This document shows positions 27,001 to 35,449 of a stretch of DNA of 64,000 nt, piece after piece (the first letter of the stretch is position 1; the number at the start of each line of letters is the position of its first letter). A program made the position numbers and the translations under genes. The DNA comes from Nectonema munidae (lineage: Eukaryota > Nematomorpha > Nectonematoida > Nectonematidae). The notes below the pieces were generated by a model. It had not been told where the DNA came from. It was given only the letters and a program-made list of their open reading frames with translations, and did not search any database. The stretch is taken from positions 1-64,000 of the forward strand of contig JAUIRK010000717.1 of assembly GCA_030549495.1 (NCBI GenBank), given 5' to 3'.

Positions 27001-30000
27001 TTTATTTTGTTAATTAAGTCGATCATAATTTTAAAATCATAATATTTGTCAACATCAATCAGATTATTAGCCGATGGTCATATAGAAAATAGTAATGTAA
27101 AAAAGGTCAAGCGAAAATGAGAATTTTATTTCTCGGTATAATATTATATATTTGATCTGAAGTGAACAATTATTGTATACGTGAAGGTGATATACTGTAA
27201 AATGCTTTAAATCGCGAGAACAAAATTTTACCATTTATGGTTCAAAAACCAATTCGTAAGAATTTCAATTTGCGAATATCATCATCTTCCGTTCCCCCTT
27301 AATAAATGACCTAATCTTTATCCTGGGTAGCCAAGATCGACCATAAGTTTGCAGCAATTTTTCCACCTTCCAAAGACATCTTCCCACTTCTTCTTTGGTC
27401 TACCTTTCTCCACTTTTCCATCAACATTTTCATTTTATATTCTTTGTTATGTAAAATAATAAAATTCGAGAATATACATTTCTAAAATTTTAAATTTAAT
27501 TATTTTTATTTCTTGAGCACTTATTATTATTGAAATTGCAGTGAGTCTTAATTTTTTACATAAATGACCATTATTTTTAATCAAAATTCAGATTAAAAAA
27601 ACTTGAAACTCTGGAATTGAAGTTCGCCAAATTTTTTGTTTGCTTATTTTGTGGAATTAAATAAAAAGTAGTGATTTTGTTAAAATTTGCTATCCGTAAA
27701 AATAATTTTCCAGACGTAGTTGAAAAATCGCAAAATATAAACTTTTCAATTAGATACCAATCGAGAAGATAATTGTAAAAATTAAAAACATATTTAAATA
27801 CTAGATTTGTACAACATGAAATCAAAGGCACACCTCCATATATTCAAGAGAAATGAATATTTGTCGAATTTCACCAAGTACGTATTAAAAACTTCTACAA
27901 GTGGAATTGAGGGATGTTTTTCGAATGAACAAATTATTATTATTGAAAAAAGATAGAAACTTTAAACATGAATGTATTTTTGAATAAATTATTTTTCGAC
28001 ATTTATTTATTTTACGTTCTTACTTGTCTACGATAATAAAAAAAAATAAAAGCCAGTTATAAAACAAATCGGAGAATCTGTTGGAAAGAAGCTTTTAAGT
28101 ATTATGTTGCTTTAAAGTTAATTTTTCCTCTTCCTGCTAATTATACAAAAGTGCCTTAAATGTTTTTCTTAATATGTGTCTGAATAAATTTCCACTGTTA
28201 CAAGTTTAAAAAATATAAAAAAGTACTTTCTATTTTTTTTATAAATATAAAAAAGTACTTTCTTTTTCTCTGTGAAAATTGCAATGTTTTCTCTAGGAAT
28301 GTTTTTTAGCATTCGCTATTTATATACTAATCGATACTGAGTGTTTTTTTAATGATTAATTCATTTATATGACTTTTGTTCATTTTTAGCATCTACTTCT
28401 ATCGCAATCAGATGTTGCTGGTTGGGGTATCTTTGTTAAAGATGCTGTTGCAAAAAACGAATTTATATCGGAGTATTGTGGAGAGGTGAGTTCAGTTATA
28501 TAATAATAATTCATCTTCTTAAAAATCTTACCAAATCGTTTACTTATATCACACAAAAAGGTCTATTACATTATATCAGGGCTTCGGAGCCGCCTCAAAA
28601 TTGTGTGGATCGTCTCCGGAACAAATTTTTTTTTATGGCTCCCGCTCCGTCTCCGACTTTTTATATATCATAATAGAGAGATGTAAAAATGAAAAAGCTG
28701 TTTCATCATCTATTTATGGTTTGTTCTCTGTAAATAGAATATGAACATGAACTAAAAGTGATTATTTATATTTCAAGATTATATATGTAACAAATGTGCT
28801 CTTGATACATCACGAATTATAATTTTAGTTATTACCCGGCTACCGTTTTTTAATACCAATGTTTTGGAGAAAATTTTGTCTCTCAGTCATGTGTATCTTT
28901 CAATCAAACAACCACTCTTTTTGCGTTTTCATTGTGTTTTTATTTGTTTAAGATCATCAGTCAGGATGAAGCAGAAAGAAGAGGCAAAATATACGACAGA
29001 CATAAATCATCTTTTTTATTCAACTTGAATAGTGGTAAGTCATTAATATACTTCTTTCATTACTACGAAAAGAATTTAATTTATGGTTTTAGCAACTCTT
29101 TTTTTCCTGCCCATAATAACATAGGCATTTCAAGGGGGGTCCAGGATGCTGTCCTCCACCCCTGGTGAAAGTTAGTCTCCCTGAGGAAATACGATTTGAT
29201 GCCTAAAGAAACTTTATGAATAATAAATAAATTGGAATGTAGTTGAATTAAACTAAGTTCATATTCAATATTAACCTATTTAATTATTATTGCAGTATGC
29301 AGTATTCGCAATCTTAATTGTTTATTTTCAAGGCGAATAAATTCCTATTTTTGTCTGTTACCTCCGAGCCGATTTTTTGGCCCCTTGTCAGTAAAAGCTG
29401 GTTACTTCTCTACATGGTCAGTGCTTCCTCTAAGGCTTTAACAGTGGAGCTTGGCATATATATTTTTATAATGATTGCTAAAAAGTATATTAAATTTAAC
29501 CATGCTGATACTTGACATTTATTTTTTAAGTATATTATAAAATTGCGCATTATCACCATTTTTAAGGAATGACCGCCCGAATTATGTAAATAGATTTAGC
29601 ATCTGATAGGCACATTTTTTACACCCCGATGCTCAAAAAAGTAGAGTCAACATGAATAGTATTTTACCTTTTAGAATATCCATCCATGTTTAAATACATG
29701 CCATTCACACTATTTTTGAAATATATTTAAATAAAAAAATACAGTTTTATATATGTAATTACCGTGCATATATTCGAATTCGAATATAAGTCGAAGATTC
29801 CTTCATTAAAAGAAGGTCTTGCTTTGCGATATATTGTATAAAAGCAGAATTATAAATATAAGATTGTCGGAAGTAGGAAAATGTATGGTGTGAACATAGT
29901 TTCTATAGTTGTTCATTGTTTATATATGAATAGGCTATTTACTTAATTACATTTCTTTCGAATCTTATTTAAATATATATTTTTAAATATTTAAATTATA

Positions 30001-33000
30001 AGTTTAGAAAAAAATAATATATTTAGTTTTATTGAAGAGAGTTGAAAGTATTGGAAAACATAACGAATACAGCTATTGGCGATAGATGAACATTTTGCAA
30101 TATGATGAAATAGAAGAATCATTGCATTGTGGTATATCATTTATATAAATGGTGCCTTGAGGAACTTGGGATGCAATAAGACCCAAATAATTCAATAAAA
30201 AAATCACGATGGACCCAAACTGTTTTTAATCCTATACAGTGTATACAGCAAAATATCATAATTGACATTTAAAAATTTTAGATTCTTAGAGATATCAGTT
30301 TAAATAGATTTTTTCTAAATAACTATTGAATAACTAATTTAATACTAATAATGGCAATTCTATAACTAAAATAATATTGCAATTAGCAAACTATTTTATT
30401 TGTCAAATTTTTTTACAGGCTGGATTATCTTTAAATGTATTTTTTTTAAAAATAAATCGAAGAAATTGTTAGTTTAACGCTATTTATTGAGGAATATATT
30501 TTTAATCTTTCTTGATATTTAACATGATGAATTGATTTTTGTGGAATGTAGATTCATTTATTGTATTGATTAATAAATTTTCTGATCTGTTGTGTTCTAT
30601 GAAACAATTTTATGATTACATTTAAAAATTTTGATTAATTTTTTTTTATTAATTGAATAAAATAAAAAGATTTGCGAAAAAAAACAAAAAAACCATGAGG
30701 GCATTTGCCCCAGTTTTTTTAACTCTAATTTAGTCTATGGCTGATACCATTCTTATAAATCGTATAACACTGTCAAAATAATTTTGATAAATAGAAAATA
30801 CATTTTGTTATCTGAAGTGAAAAGAAAGGAGGTGTGTATGTTTATTTTTCTGCTTCAGATTTTGTGGTTGATGCAACTCGGAAAGGAAACAAGATTCGTT
30901 TCGCTAACCACTCGAACAACCCCAACTGCTATGCTAAAGTCGTCATGGTAAATGGCGATCATCGCATTGGAATAATAGCCAAGCGAAACATCTCGGCGGG
31001 TGAAGAATTATTCTTCGATTACAGGTAAGATGAGTTCATTTTCTTGTTTTCGTTGTGTCAGCATGGCATTGCCATTTATATTTAATTAATTGACACTTTA
31101 ATTAAGTCCCATATTAAAATATATGTTTTCTTTTTAATTTTTTTCACAATATGTTTTTATCCTATATTTATAATATAAATTTATCCAATAAGTTTATTTA
31201 AAAACATCCTTTACCTCACATTTAAAACATATTGCAAAAAAATTAAGCTAAAATCATATATTTTAAATGGCTATATAAAAAAAAATTTATTCAAATATTT
31301 ACTATCTTTACGGAATAAACAATTTTGCTTGTATATAACTCGCATATTTTTTAATTTTTATGTAATATTATGGTTAATCCGAAAAAGCAACCGTTTTTCT
31401 GGCCGTTGCTTATAGTAAAGTTATCTAAATCAATCACCTTGCATCAGGTTTATCTATATCGATACCTTGCATCAGGTTTATAAATAATTTCTAGAAAAAC
31501 TTTAAACAAAAAAGGGAAGAAGATAAATAGAATTTTATTTAAAATTTAGTGCTAGAAGGGAGATTTTTCTAGTTTACTTCCTTTTAGAGTTTCAATCTAC
31601 AACCAGGGCCTTATGAGAAAATTTTTGGGCTCAGAGACAAAATTACTCAAGGGCCCTTATGAATTTCAGAGAAGTTGATTTATTCATATTGGCTAAAAAT
31701 AATTTTTCTATTCATTAATATAAAAATAAGAAATATCTAAAAAATTTGAAACTAATTTCAAATATGATGAAGACTCAAATTTAGAAGAGCATTAAATAAA
31801 AAAGAACAAATCATAGTCAAATAATAACTTTTCTGGCTTTCTTTTTCGCAACATTTGGAATTCCACTATCAAAATAGTTTTTTAGCAATGCTAGACTCAA
31901 TACTTAATCTCGCCAGATCAACAAATCTTGTTTGAGACATAGTGGACCGCATCACCAATTTGAGCTTGTTAAAAGATCTTTCAGGTTATGCTACTGTAGC
32001 TGGAGTAGTCAAAAACAATCTCAAGCTTATACAAACATTTGGAAAAATTTCGAACAATTTGTAGTTTTTCGGCACATTAAGTAACTCTAAAGGCTTTAAC
32101 TTTGGTTTTTGGAAATTAGCTTTATGCACAACTAAAGTTTGGATATCCAATTAACTGAGATGTTCAATTAAATGACAAGCCATGCTCCCCCAAAAAAGAA
32201 CAACATCAATGATATGCTTTAATACATTGTACCATTTCAAAGCTTCAGCATTGTGTGTAGACTTTGCAGAAGAACAGTTGGCATTGTGCCAAAACAGATA
32301 TTATTTTAATACTGGATGTTTTCAAAAAAATTATCATGATTATGATTATAATTATGAAATAATGATAATAATCATTATTAGAATCATTAAACTAATAATG
32401 AAGAAATCAAATATTTTTAACATTGAATTTTAAATAATCTTCCATTTTGAAATGGAAAATAAAAAAATTTGCTCTAAATTAAAAATAAAGTAAAGTGTGT
32501 ATAACAAATTTTTTAGAAAAATATAAAAACCAAACCAAAAATTGTAATATTTACTAGTTCATATAATTTCTAAGTAAATTTTATTTGCTGTTTGATAAAA
32601 ATTTAACCAGAATTTGTTGACAATGTCTTAAAATTCCTAGCTTTTTAAATCGAATATCTAACTTATTCAGTTATAAATCCTAAATAAACACATTTTTTAG
32701 AAATGAAAATTATTCGAACTCATAATCATGAAAATTAACGAGTATAGTAAAAAAAATCCATTTTGACTTTTGAGATAAAAATAAAGGATATGAAAAAACA
32801 TGGCTATGTAAATCTAATTGTAATTAACAAATTGATAACTAATGATATAAACCTTTTTTTGCTACTAGATTAAGCAAAAAAATTTGAATAACAATAGAGA
32901 TTTTTTTCGTTGATGGCACCCATTTAACTCTCCTTTTTGTAAGCGTAAATTATGCTTTGAAATTTTTTATATACAATTGCTAATAAATCCATTTTTACCG

Positions 33001-34544
33001 GGGAATTTGAAGAAAAATCAAAAAAAATTTATATCATGTGATTTTGCACAATCTTTGTTTTCTATGTAGCGTGGTTATTATTTCATATAAATATAACTTT
33101 TTTAAAGTTCATTTTTCCATTCCGAATGTCAGTAATTACATGCTCCATAGTTCTTGTGTGCAAATGTTGGCGAATGCATACAATGTTTCGCATAATCCTT
33201 GTCAATCAGAATTTCATTTTGTTCAATACTTTATTTGTTCTAAACGCAGCAGAAATCTTAACAAGGCATCTCGAACCATTTAATCCCAACGTCACCTTTT
33301 AATGACGTCGAGTATTTCTTCATCTTAAGATAGTTTTATATCAAATTAGAAAATGTCATCTTCTTTTTCTCGGATTAAATGGGTTGATTTAAAATTTTAA
33401 CATTTTTTCAATTTATTCACAATCTATTCCCTTTTTTCCCGTTTAAAAGACTTTTATACACCTTTTATAGTATTTTTCAAATATGTAGGCAATATATCGA
33501 TTCTCAAAAAAATTTTGGAAGGTACCAACTCCTAATTCAAGAATTTTTCCTAGATTACCGTGTTTAAATAAGTTATTTTTATACTTATGTGAAGAATAAA
33601 AATTTCAGCTATTATATTGTCCTATGAATGCCTGTTTTCTATATATTTTTGTAAGAAATTTATCTCGTAATTATTCTAGTTTGATAACTTTACTGTCTAA
33701 ATTTATGATCCTTAGGCAAGCGATATTTATGTACAGGATGTTTGCGAATGGTTTTACCAATTTTTCAGAATGTTGTAGTATAGCTCAATACATCGTTAAT
33801 TTTATTCTCATATATTATCCTATTCAGTATTATCACCGTCAATTTTTGCTCACAAAAATTTCAAAAATTACTATCGACATATATGTCTAGGGACGGTGTT
33901 AATAATTGAAGGACCCAATTAGATAATAATCGATAGCGTGGCCTCTACTCTACAAGCTTATATGTGATATACGAGTTGGACATTAGAGAACTTATATTTT
34001 TATTACATAGAAAGGCACTTACAGATATGGTGCTTATTGTACACAAGTTTTTAAGAAAAAGACTTTTCAACCTTTTTTTTGCAAAATGACTCAAAAATTT
34101 TTTATTTTCTATGTTTTGCTCATAGAATAAAGAAAAGGCTTCAAATGCTTGCTTGGGGCGCGAGATCCAATTTGATAAAATGCTGCCTTGGTATGTCTAT
34201 CTACACGATGTGTTTACATGTAGTAGTAATTAAAAAAAATAAATTAAAAGTTTTTAGTCTGTTATATTTTAATTAATATAATTTGTATAGAAATTTTATA
34301 ACAGGGTATAAAAAGGATTGCTCAAGAAATGCTAATTTGTAAAAATAAATATCAATTTTTGTCACTCTATCGTCATATCACTGATTTGATTTGCCACTCC
34401 TTTGATAATAACCGATATATAAGAAACCATGTTTTGTGTATGTTTTTGTTAATTTTAATTTTTTCTTGAAAAATTTATTCTAAACTTTAGATTTTTCTTT
34501 TTAGATATGGACCAACAGACGCTTTGAAATATGTTCTTCAATGA
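8685..34544 (+). CDS. E(z): Enhancer of zeste homologue, H3K27 methyltransferase of PRC2 (16 exons, 5' end open)
   Basis: E(z)/EZH methylates histone H3 Lys27 as the catalytic subunit of PRC2 in the nucleus. Sixteen exons join in consistent phase to 1833 nt (610 codons plus stop; human EZH2 has about 750 residues). In order: a weak N-terminal part; a block matching the EZH LHNIPY and YDG.VH region; the HTLFCRRC.. DC.LH zinc cluster (MCSS); SANT (about residues 296-335); the cysteine-rich CXC domain (366-483); and SET (484-610) with [38 protein letters not shown] and [11 protein letters not shown]. Similarity is highest in SET. Oddities: His where EZH2 has Tyr641, one CXC cysteine missing, a tail ending soon after KYV, and introns from 51 nt to several kb. 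The start codon was not identified; further exons probably lie upstream. Confidence 0.93.
8890..9006 (+). CDS. E(z): E(z) exon before the EED-interacting/NIPY region
   Basis: 39 codons, phase 0 to 0 (AG 8888-8889, GT 9007-9008). The end, [13 protein letters not shown], aligns with the EZH pattern YSWSPLQQNFM, and [15 protein letters not shown] aligns with its PTQVIPLKTLNAVASVP. Confidence 0.8.
9502..10473. mobile_element. Non-autonomous hAT element, host of a nested MITE
   Basis: Begins CAGGCTTTTCCTACC and ends GATAACCTG, with near-identical 8-bp flanks ATCTATAG (9494-9501) and GTCTATAG (10474-10481). It contains subterminal GTGGACCCCC and GTGGACCCG repeats. No transposase was recognised. 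A diverged relative starts at 13947. A 343-bp MITE is inserted at 10093-10435. Confidence 0.75.
10093..10435. mobile_element. hAT MITE nested inside another hAT element
   Basis: Perfect 14-bp inverted ends CAGTGCCCGCGCTA and TAGCGCGGGCACTG, flanked by the perfect 8-bp duplication CCATTGAG (10085-10092 and 10436-10443). Two long C runs (10131-10150 and 10168-10178) lie near the left end. The ends resemble those of the larger hAT at 40268 (CAGGGCCCGCGCTA), a likely autonomous relative. Confidence 0.92.
10755..10959 (+). CDS. E(z): E(z) exon with the VEDE..LHNIPY block
   Basis: AG at 10753-10754; phase 0 in, phase 1 out (G then GTGCGT). [15 protein letters not shown] matches EZH VEDETVLHNIPYMGD, followed by [10 protein letters not shown] (EZH LIKNYDGKVH) and ENLQELL (EZH EIFVELV). 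This is the exon that anchors the N-terminal half as EZH. Confidence 0.92.
11085..11200. mobile_element. piggyBac-like TTAA MITE, copy 2
   Basis: Starts CCTGTTAACGACCA after TTAA (11081-11084) and ends CGTTAACGGG before TGAA, a one-base variant of TTAA. The core AATCAGACGATATCTAATG and the GTAAAGTCGA tail match the copy at 26743. It lies in an E(z) intron. Confidence 0.8.
12013..12043. repeat. (ATC)n microsatellite
   Basis: About ten ATC/CAT triplets in an E(z) intron, followed at 12044-12120 by a less AT-rich segment that looks like the tail of an unclassified interspersed repeat. Confidence 0.85.
12369..12459 (+). CDS. E(z): E(z) exon preceding the zinc cluster
   Basis: AG 12367-12368, GT 12460-12461; phase 1 in, phase 2 out. 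[17 protein letters not shown] aligns with the EZH pattern KIFEAISSMFPDKGTAE. The acidic stretch found in human EZH2 before this point is reduced to SDDD here. Confidence 0.85.
13116..13232. mobile_element. piggyBac-like MITE, copy 3
   Basis: A 117-bp near-palindrome with ends CCCATTTAGTACCAATGTTC and GAACATTGGTACTAAATGGG. Flanks are TTAC-like and TGGA, so the TTAA target is not intact. Same end type as the copies at 5919, 25365 and 26743. Confidence 0.75.
13471..13494. repeat. G-run (poly-G with one A)
   Basis: A run of about 23 G with a single A, in DNA that is otherwise AT-rich. It is probably the subterminal part of an old transposon end. Confidence 0.7.
13947..14560. mobile_element. Diverged relative of the hAT element at 9502
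   Basis: Starts CAGTACTTCTATATC and then follows the 9502 element: a GGAGCCCCTAAA/GGGCCC pair in place of GGACCCCCTAAA/GGACCC, TTTAAGATTT, and further in a TGATATTCG...GTAG.AGA.TGAG match to the segment near 9795. The right end is not clear, so the end coordinate is approximate. Confidence 0.55.
14728..14891 (+). CDS. E(z): E(z) exon with the CRRC/DC.LH zinc cluster
   Basis: AG 14726-14727, GT 14892-14893; phase 2 in, phase 1 out. [18 protein letters not shown] matches EZH FHTLFCRRCFKYDCFLH, keeping the Cys residues of this zinc-binding MCSS motif. It is preceded by a Ser/Lys/Glu-rich linker. Confidence 0.92.
14892..17050. other. Large E(z) intron, little recognisable content
   Basis: AT-rich intron DNA. 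A G-run at 16223-16235 and possible old transposon ends near 15090 and 16160 are visible, but no coding frame with family resemblance. Confidence 0.5.
17065..17200 (+). repeat. tRNA-derived SINE
   Basis: A tRNA-like head with an A-box-like TGGCCAAGTGGTGGAAG and a B-box-like GGCTTCGATTTCG, about 45 bp apart. A related copy lies on the - strand near 42315-42390 (ACCTAGTGGTGGAAGCGTA). The head does not fold as an intact tRNA. Confidence 0.65.
17232..17335 (+). CDS. E(z): E(z) exon, second half of the zinc cluster
   Basis: AG 17230-17231, GT 17336-17337; phase 1 in, phase 0 out. [12 protein letters not shown] aligns with the EZH pattern NKPCGPQCYQHL. A second AG eight bases downstream would break the frame, which decides the acceptor. 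The next intron is 61 nt. Confidence 0.85.
17397..17457 (+). CDS. E(z): E(z) short linker exon
   Basis: A 61-nt exon after a 61-nt intron (AG 17395-17396, GT 17458-17459); phase 0 in, phase 1 out, exactly what the exon at 18790 needs. [17 protein letters not shown] stands where human EZH2 has a long, poorly conserved linker before SANT. Confidence 0.75.
18306..18480. repeat. Dispersed repeat (partial copy)
   Basis: Starts CAGACTTCTGCAGCCAATTA and stays closely similar to 21553-21722 for about 170 bp. A short third match begins near 23249. See the fuller copy at 21446-21961. Confidence 0.8.
18790..18902 (+). CDS. E(z): E(z) exon, SANT domain
   Basis: AG 18788-18789, GT 18903-18904; phase 1 in, phase 0 out. 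[12 protein letters not shown] and [19 protein letters not shown] align with the EZH SANT pattern GAEASMFRVL and YDNFCAIARLIGTKTCRQV. The following intron is only 51 nt and contains no in-frame stop. Confidence 0.9.
18954..19051 (+). CDS. E(z): E(z) exon between SANT and CXC
   Basis: AG 18952-18953, GT 19052-19053; phase 0 in, phase 2 out. Begins VHNLAKTLK after EQ, as EZH has VYEF after [13 protein letters not shown] stands in place of the human TPPRKKKRKHR basic stretch and is much less basic. Confidence 0.85.
20287..20470. repeat. Possible old transposon fragment in E(z) intron
   Basis: A GC-richer patch with GGGGGAGGGCGAGTGCCCC and, on the other side, CTCTGCCCCCTTC. It resembles subterminal parts of the hAT-type elements in this window, but no clean ends or target duplication were found. 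Confidence 0.3.
21031..21206 (+). CDS. E(z): E(z) exon, pre-SET CXC domain, first part
   Basis: AG 21029-21030, GT 21207-21208; phase 2 in, phase 1 out. YHCRKWYM matches EZH AHCRKIQL, then [20 protein letters not shown] and [11 protein letters not shown] follow the EZH order PCDHP..PCDSSCPC..NFCEKFCQCSSEC. Human EZH2's NHVYNYQPC becomes SSHYMPC. Confidence 0.92.
21446..21961. repeat. Dispersed repeat, fuller copy with inverted ends
   Basis: The start (GACATTTCACCAAGTCGACA) and the end (reverse complement GGACATTAGTCGAATAAACA) are loosely inverted, as in a MITE. Its left half matches 18306-18480 and its right half matches 26262-26462. The family was not identified. Confidence 0.65.
22597..22713 (+). 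CDS. E(z): E(z) exon, CXC domain core
   Basis: AG 22595-22596, GT 22714-22715; phase 1 in, phase 1 out. [19 protein letters not shown] and [17 protein letters not shown] are nearly identical to EZH; this is the best conserved part outside SET. Confidence 0.96.
23440..24560 (+). mobile_element. Penelope-like retroelement remnant (RT plus GIY-YIG)
   Basis: Read on the + strand: a Penelope-type reverse transcriptase with a [13 protein letters not shown] start, GTAMGNPLS and the YVDDILAIS catalytic box. It is followed near 24420-24495 by a zinc-knuckle/GIY-YIG linker and endonuclease start ([16 protein letters not shown]). The element is broken in several places and its ends were not found. It lies in the intron between the E(z) CXC exons. 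Confidence 0.8.
24585..25021 (-). mobile_element. FLYWCH zinc-finger fragment, MULE-type transposon
   Basis: On the - strand a 125-codon frame has [15 protein letters not shown], a W.CEKRN pattern, a Cys and paired His (NHSHAPD), the FLYWCH zinc-finger layout, followed by LPKKHR and, in another frame, a [11 protein letters not shown] stretch. FLYWCH plus this follow-on is typical of Mutator-like transposases in invertebrates. Only the N-terminal part is present. Confidence 0.7.
25365..26068 (-). mobile_element. piggyBac element remnant with TTAA flanks
   Basis: The 704-bp segment has inverted ends CCCATTAAACCCCAA and TTGGGGCTAAATGGG, with TTAA on both sides (25361-25364 and 26069-26072). The - strand frame 25841-25485 is a piggyBac transposase C terminus: [21 protein letters not shown], then a Cys-rich end (CRVCKK, a second Cys pair). 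A second copy of the right end, GTTCCCATTTGGGAACAATG, lies internally at 25494-25513, next to TTAA, suggesting one element inserted against another. Confidence 0.82.
26262..26462. repeat. Dispersed repeat (right-half copy)
   Basis: Closely similar to about 21735-21945, sharing AATTATTCATCACATAATTT and CTTACTGGAAGTAAAGCAG. It ends near the same point as the fuller copy. Confidence 0.8.
26550..26608 (+). CDS. E(z): E(z) exon, end of CXC domain
   Basis: A 59-nt exon, AG 26548-26549, GT 26609-26610; phase 1 in, phase 0 out, bridging the exons at 22597 and 28390. [14 protein letters not shown] aligns with EZH SCKNCSIQRGSKK. The second Cys of CKNC (shifted by one in Drosophila, CKNVC) is absent here. 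Confidence 0.88.
26743..26871. mobile_element. piggyBac-like TTAA MITE, copy 4
   Basis: Ends CCCATTAACGACCA and TGGTCGATAACCGG, with intact TTAA at 26739-26742 and 26872-26875. Its interior is nearly the same as the copy at 11085. Confidence 0.88.
27290..27430. repeat. Unclassified interspersed repeat fragment
   Basis: A less AT-rich patch (GACATCTTCCCACTTCTTCT and TTGGTCTACC) in an otherwise very AT-rich intron. Its composition suggests the 3' part of a retroposon; the family is not identified. Confidence 0.3.
28390..28485 (+). CDS. E(z): E(z) exon, SET domain start
   Basis: AG 28388-28389, GT 28486-28487; 32 codons, phase 0 to 0. [18 protein letters not shown] and [11 protein letters not shown] match EZH almost residue for residue, including the GWG cofactor-binding motif. 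Confidence 0.97.
28577..28680. mobile_element. hAT-type end fragment in E(z) intron
   Basis: Begins CAGGGCTTCGGAGCCG, a hAT-like terminus, followed by GGCTCCCGCTCCGTCTCCGA. No mirrored right end or target duplication was found within the 467-nt intron. Confidence 0.5.
28953..29034 (+). CDS. E(z): E(z) exon, SET domain with Tyr641-equivalent replaced by His
   Basis: AG 28951-28952, GT 29035-29036; phase 0 in, phase 1 out. [15 protein letters not shown] is followed by [12 protein letters not shown], where EZH2 has KYMCSFLFNLNN. The His codon is at 29001-29003, aligned without gaps to human Tyr641. Confidence 0.97.
29035..30858. other. E(z) intron, no recognisable element
   Basis: 1.8 kb of strongly AT-rich DNA with short meaningless frames. 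No terminal repeats, transposase motifs or RNA genes were seen. Confidence 0.5.
30859..31024 (+). CDS. E(z): E(z) exon, SET catalytic core
   Basis: AG 30857-30858, GT 31025-31026; phase 1 in, phase 2 out. [38 protein letters not shown] and GEELFFDYR hold the cofactor-binding NHS, the NPNC lasso and the catalytic Tyr of FDYR. Ala677 and Ala687 of human EZH2 are conserved. Confidence 0.98.
31604..32440 (-). mobile_element. hAT transposase remnant (hATC dimerisation region)
   Basis: Left end CAGGGCCTTATGAG at 31604. On the - strand, near 32000-31880, the hATC motif reads [18 protein letters not shown] and continues to LARLSIE, the C-terminal dimerisation block of hAT transposases of the ZMYM1-like group. 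The right end was not found, so the far coordinate is approximate. It lies in the last E(z) intron. Confidence 0.7.
33275..33383. mobile_element. piggyBac-like palindromic MITE, copy 5
   Basis: Ends ACCATTTAATCCCAACGTC and GGATTAAATGGGT, the same CCCATTTAA-type terminus as the other TTAA MITEs. The flanks are not clean TTAA, so it is an older copy. Confidence 0.55.
34505..34544 (+). CDS. E(z): E(z) last exon with short C-terminal tail
   Basis: AG 34503-34504, phase 2 in. Encodes [12 protein letters not shown] and a stop at 34542-34544. Human EZH2 continues after KYV with GIEREMEIP, missing here. An AATAAA signal follows at 34562-34567, in line with a short 3' UTR. Confidence 0.93.
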
Positions 34545-34561
34545 AATTATTTGAAATATAT

Positions 34562-34567
34562 AATAAA
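34562..34567 (+). promoter_or_regulatory. Polyadenylation signal of E(z)
   Basis: AATAAA 18 nt after the stop codon of E(z); the position fits a short 3' UTR but was not tested. Confidence 0.5.
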
Positions 34568-35449
34568 TTATTTTTACTTTTATATTTGATCTGCCATGAT
34601 TTTTTTTCCAATTTTCACAAATATAATCGCAAATATGTAGTATTTACTTTTTTTAATAGCGAATGTGGATAAATTTATGGCAGACATTTGAGCAAACATA
34701 AATTTTCCTCATGGAAGCTGTCTCAAACAAAGCCTACGCATGAAGCGAGCAGTACCATACGATGGCTGGTGGTACAACAGGTATTCATCGTTACTGCTGC
34801 GAGAGGGTTACGTAATTTGTACACAAAACTAACGGATAGATTTTGCTTTTAGTGAGGCGGTAAAATCTATGGTTTTAAAATCTAGAATCCGATAAATGAC
34901 GTTCTTATGTCATCGTTTAACCAAAAATATCCAAACAATGTAAACTTTTTAAATAATTAATACTATTGATTTTAACCCCTAAAATGTACATTATTTACAA
35001 CAATCTGTGAAAAAAATATTAATAATTACAACGGAAGATAATCATACCAGATGTCAGTGCAATGTGTCATTTTCTTTGTTGTATACAATACTTTAACTAA
35101 TACGTACAACCTTTTCTCCTCCTGTTGCTTCCTAAAATGTTCCATTGAGCAGTGATATCTTCATATTCCAGGCATTGCTTCAAAGTAACCGTTGGCGTTA
35201 TATAGCTATAAATAATCCTACTGTTTTTTAAGATTCTGTTATATTTTTAGCTTACACGGAGAGAAAATAGCATGAATTATAAATAATATTAAAATAAATT
35301 TCCTATTTACATTTGTAGTTATGCAAATCGAACAAGAATATAATTAACCATTTTCATAATAAAAAAACCACTGTAGGAAATTCTACGAAATAGACGTTAA
35401 AACTTATTAATCGAATTTCAGTACTAACAAATTATTTTATACGATAATA
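34568..35449. other. Intergenic, no gene recognised
   Basis: AT-rich, with a less AT-rich patch at 34690-34870 of unknown origin. No coding resemblance. Confidence 0.5.

Noticed and set aside
32182-32433. An 83-codon + strand frame
   Set aside because: It overlaps the - strand hAT remnant and ends in AT-rich low-complexity sequence; no homology.
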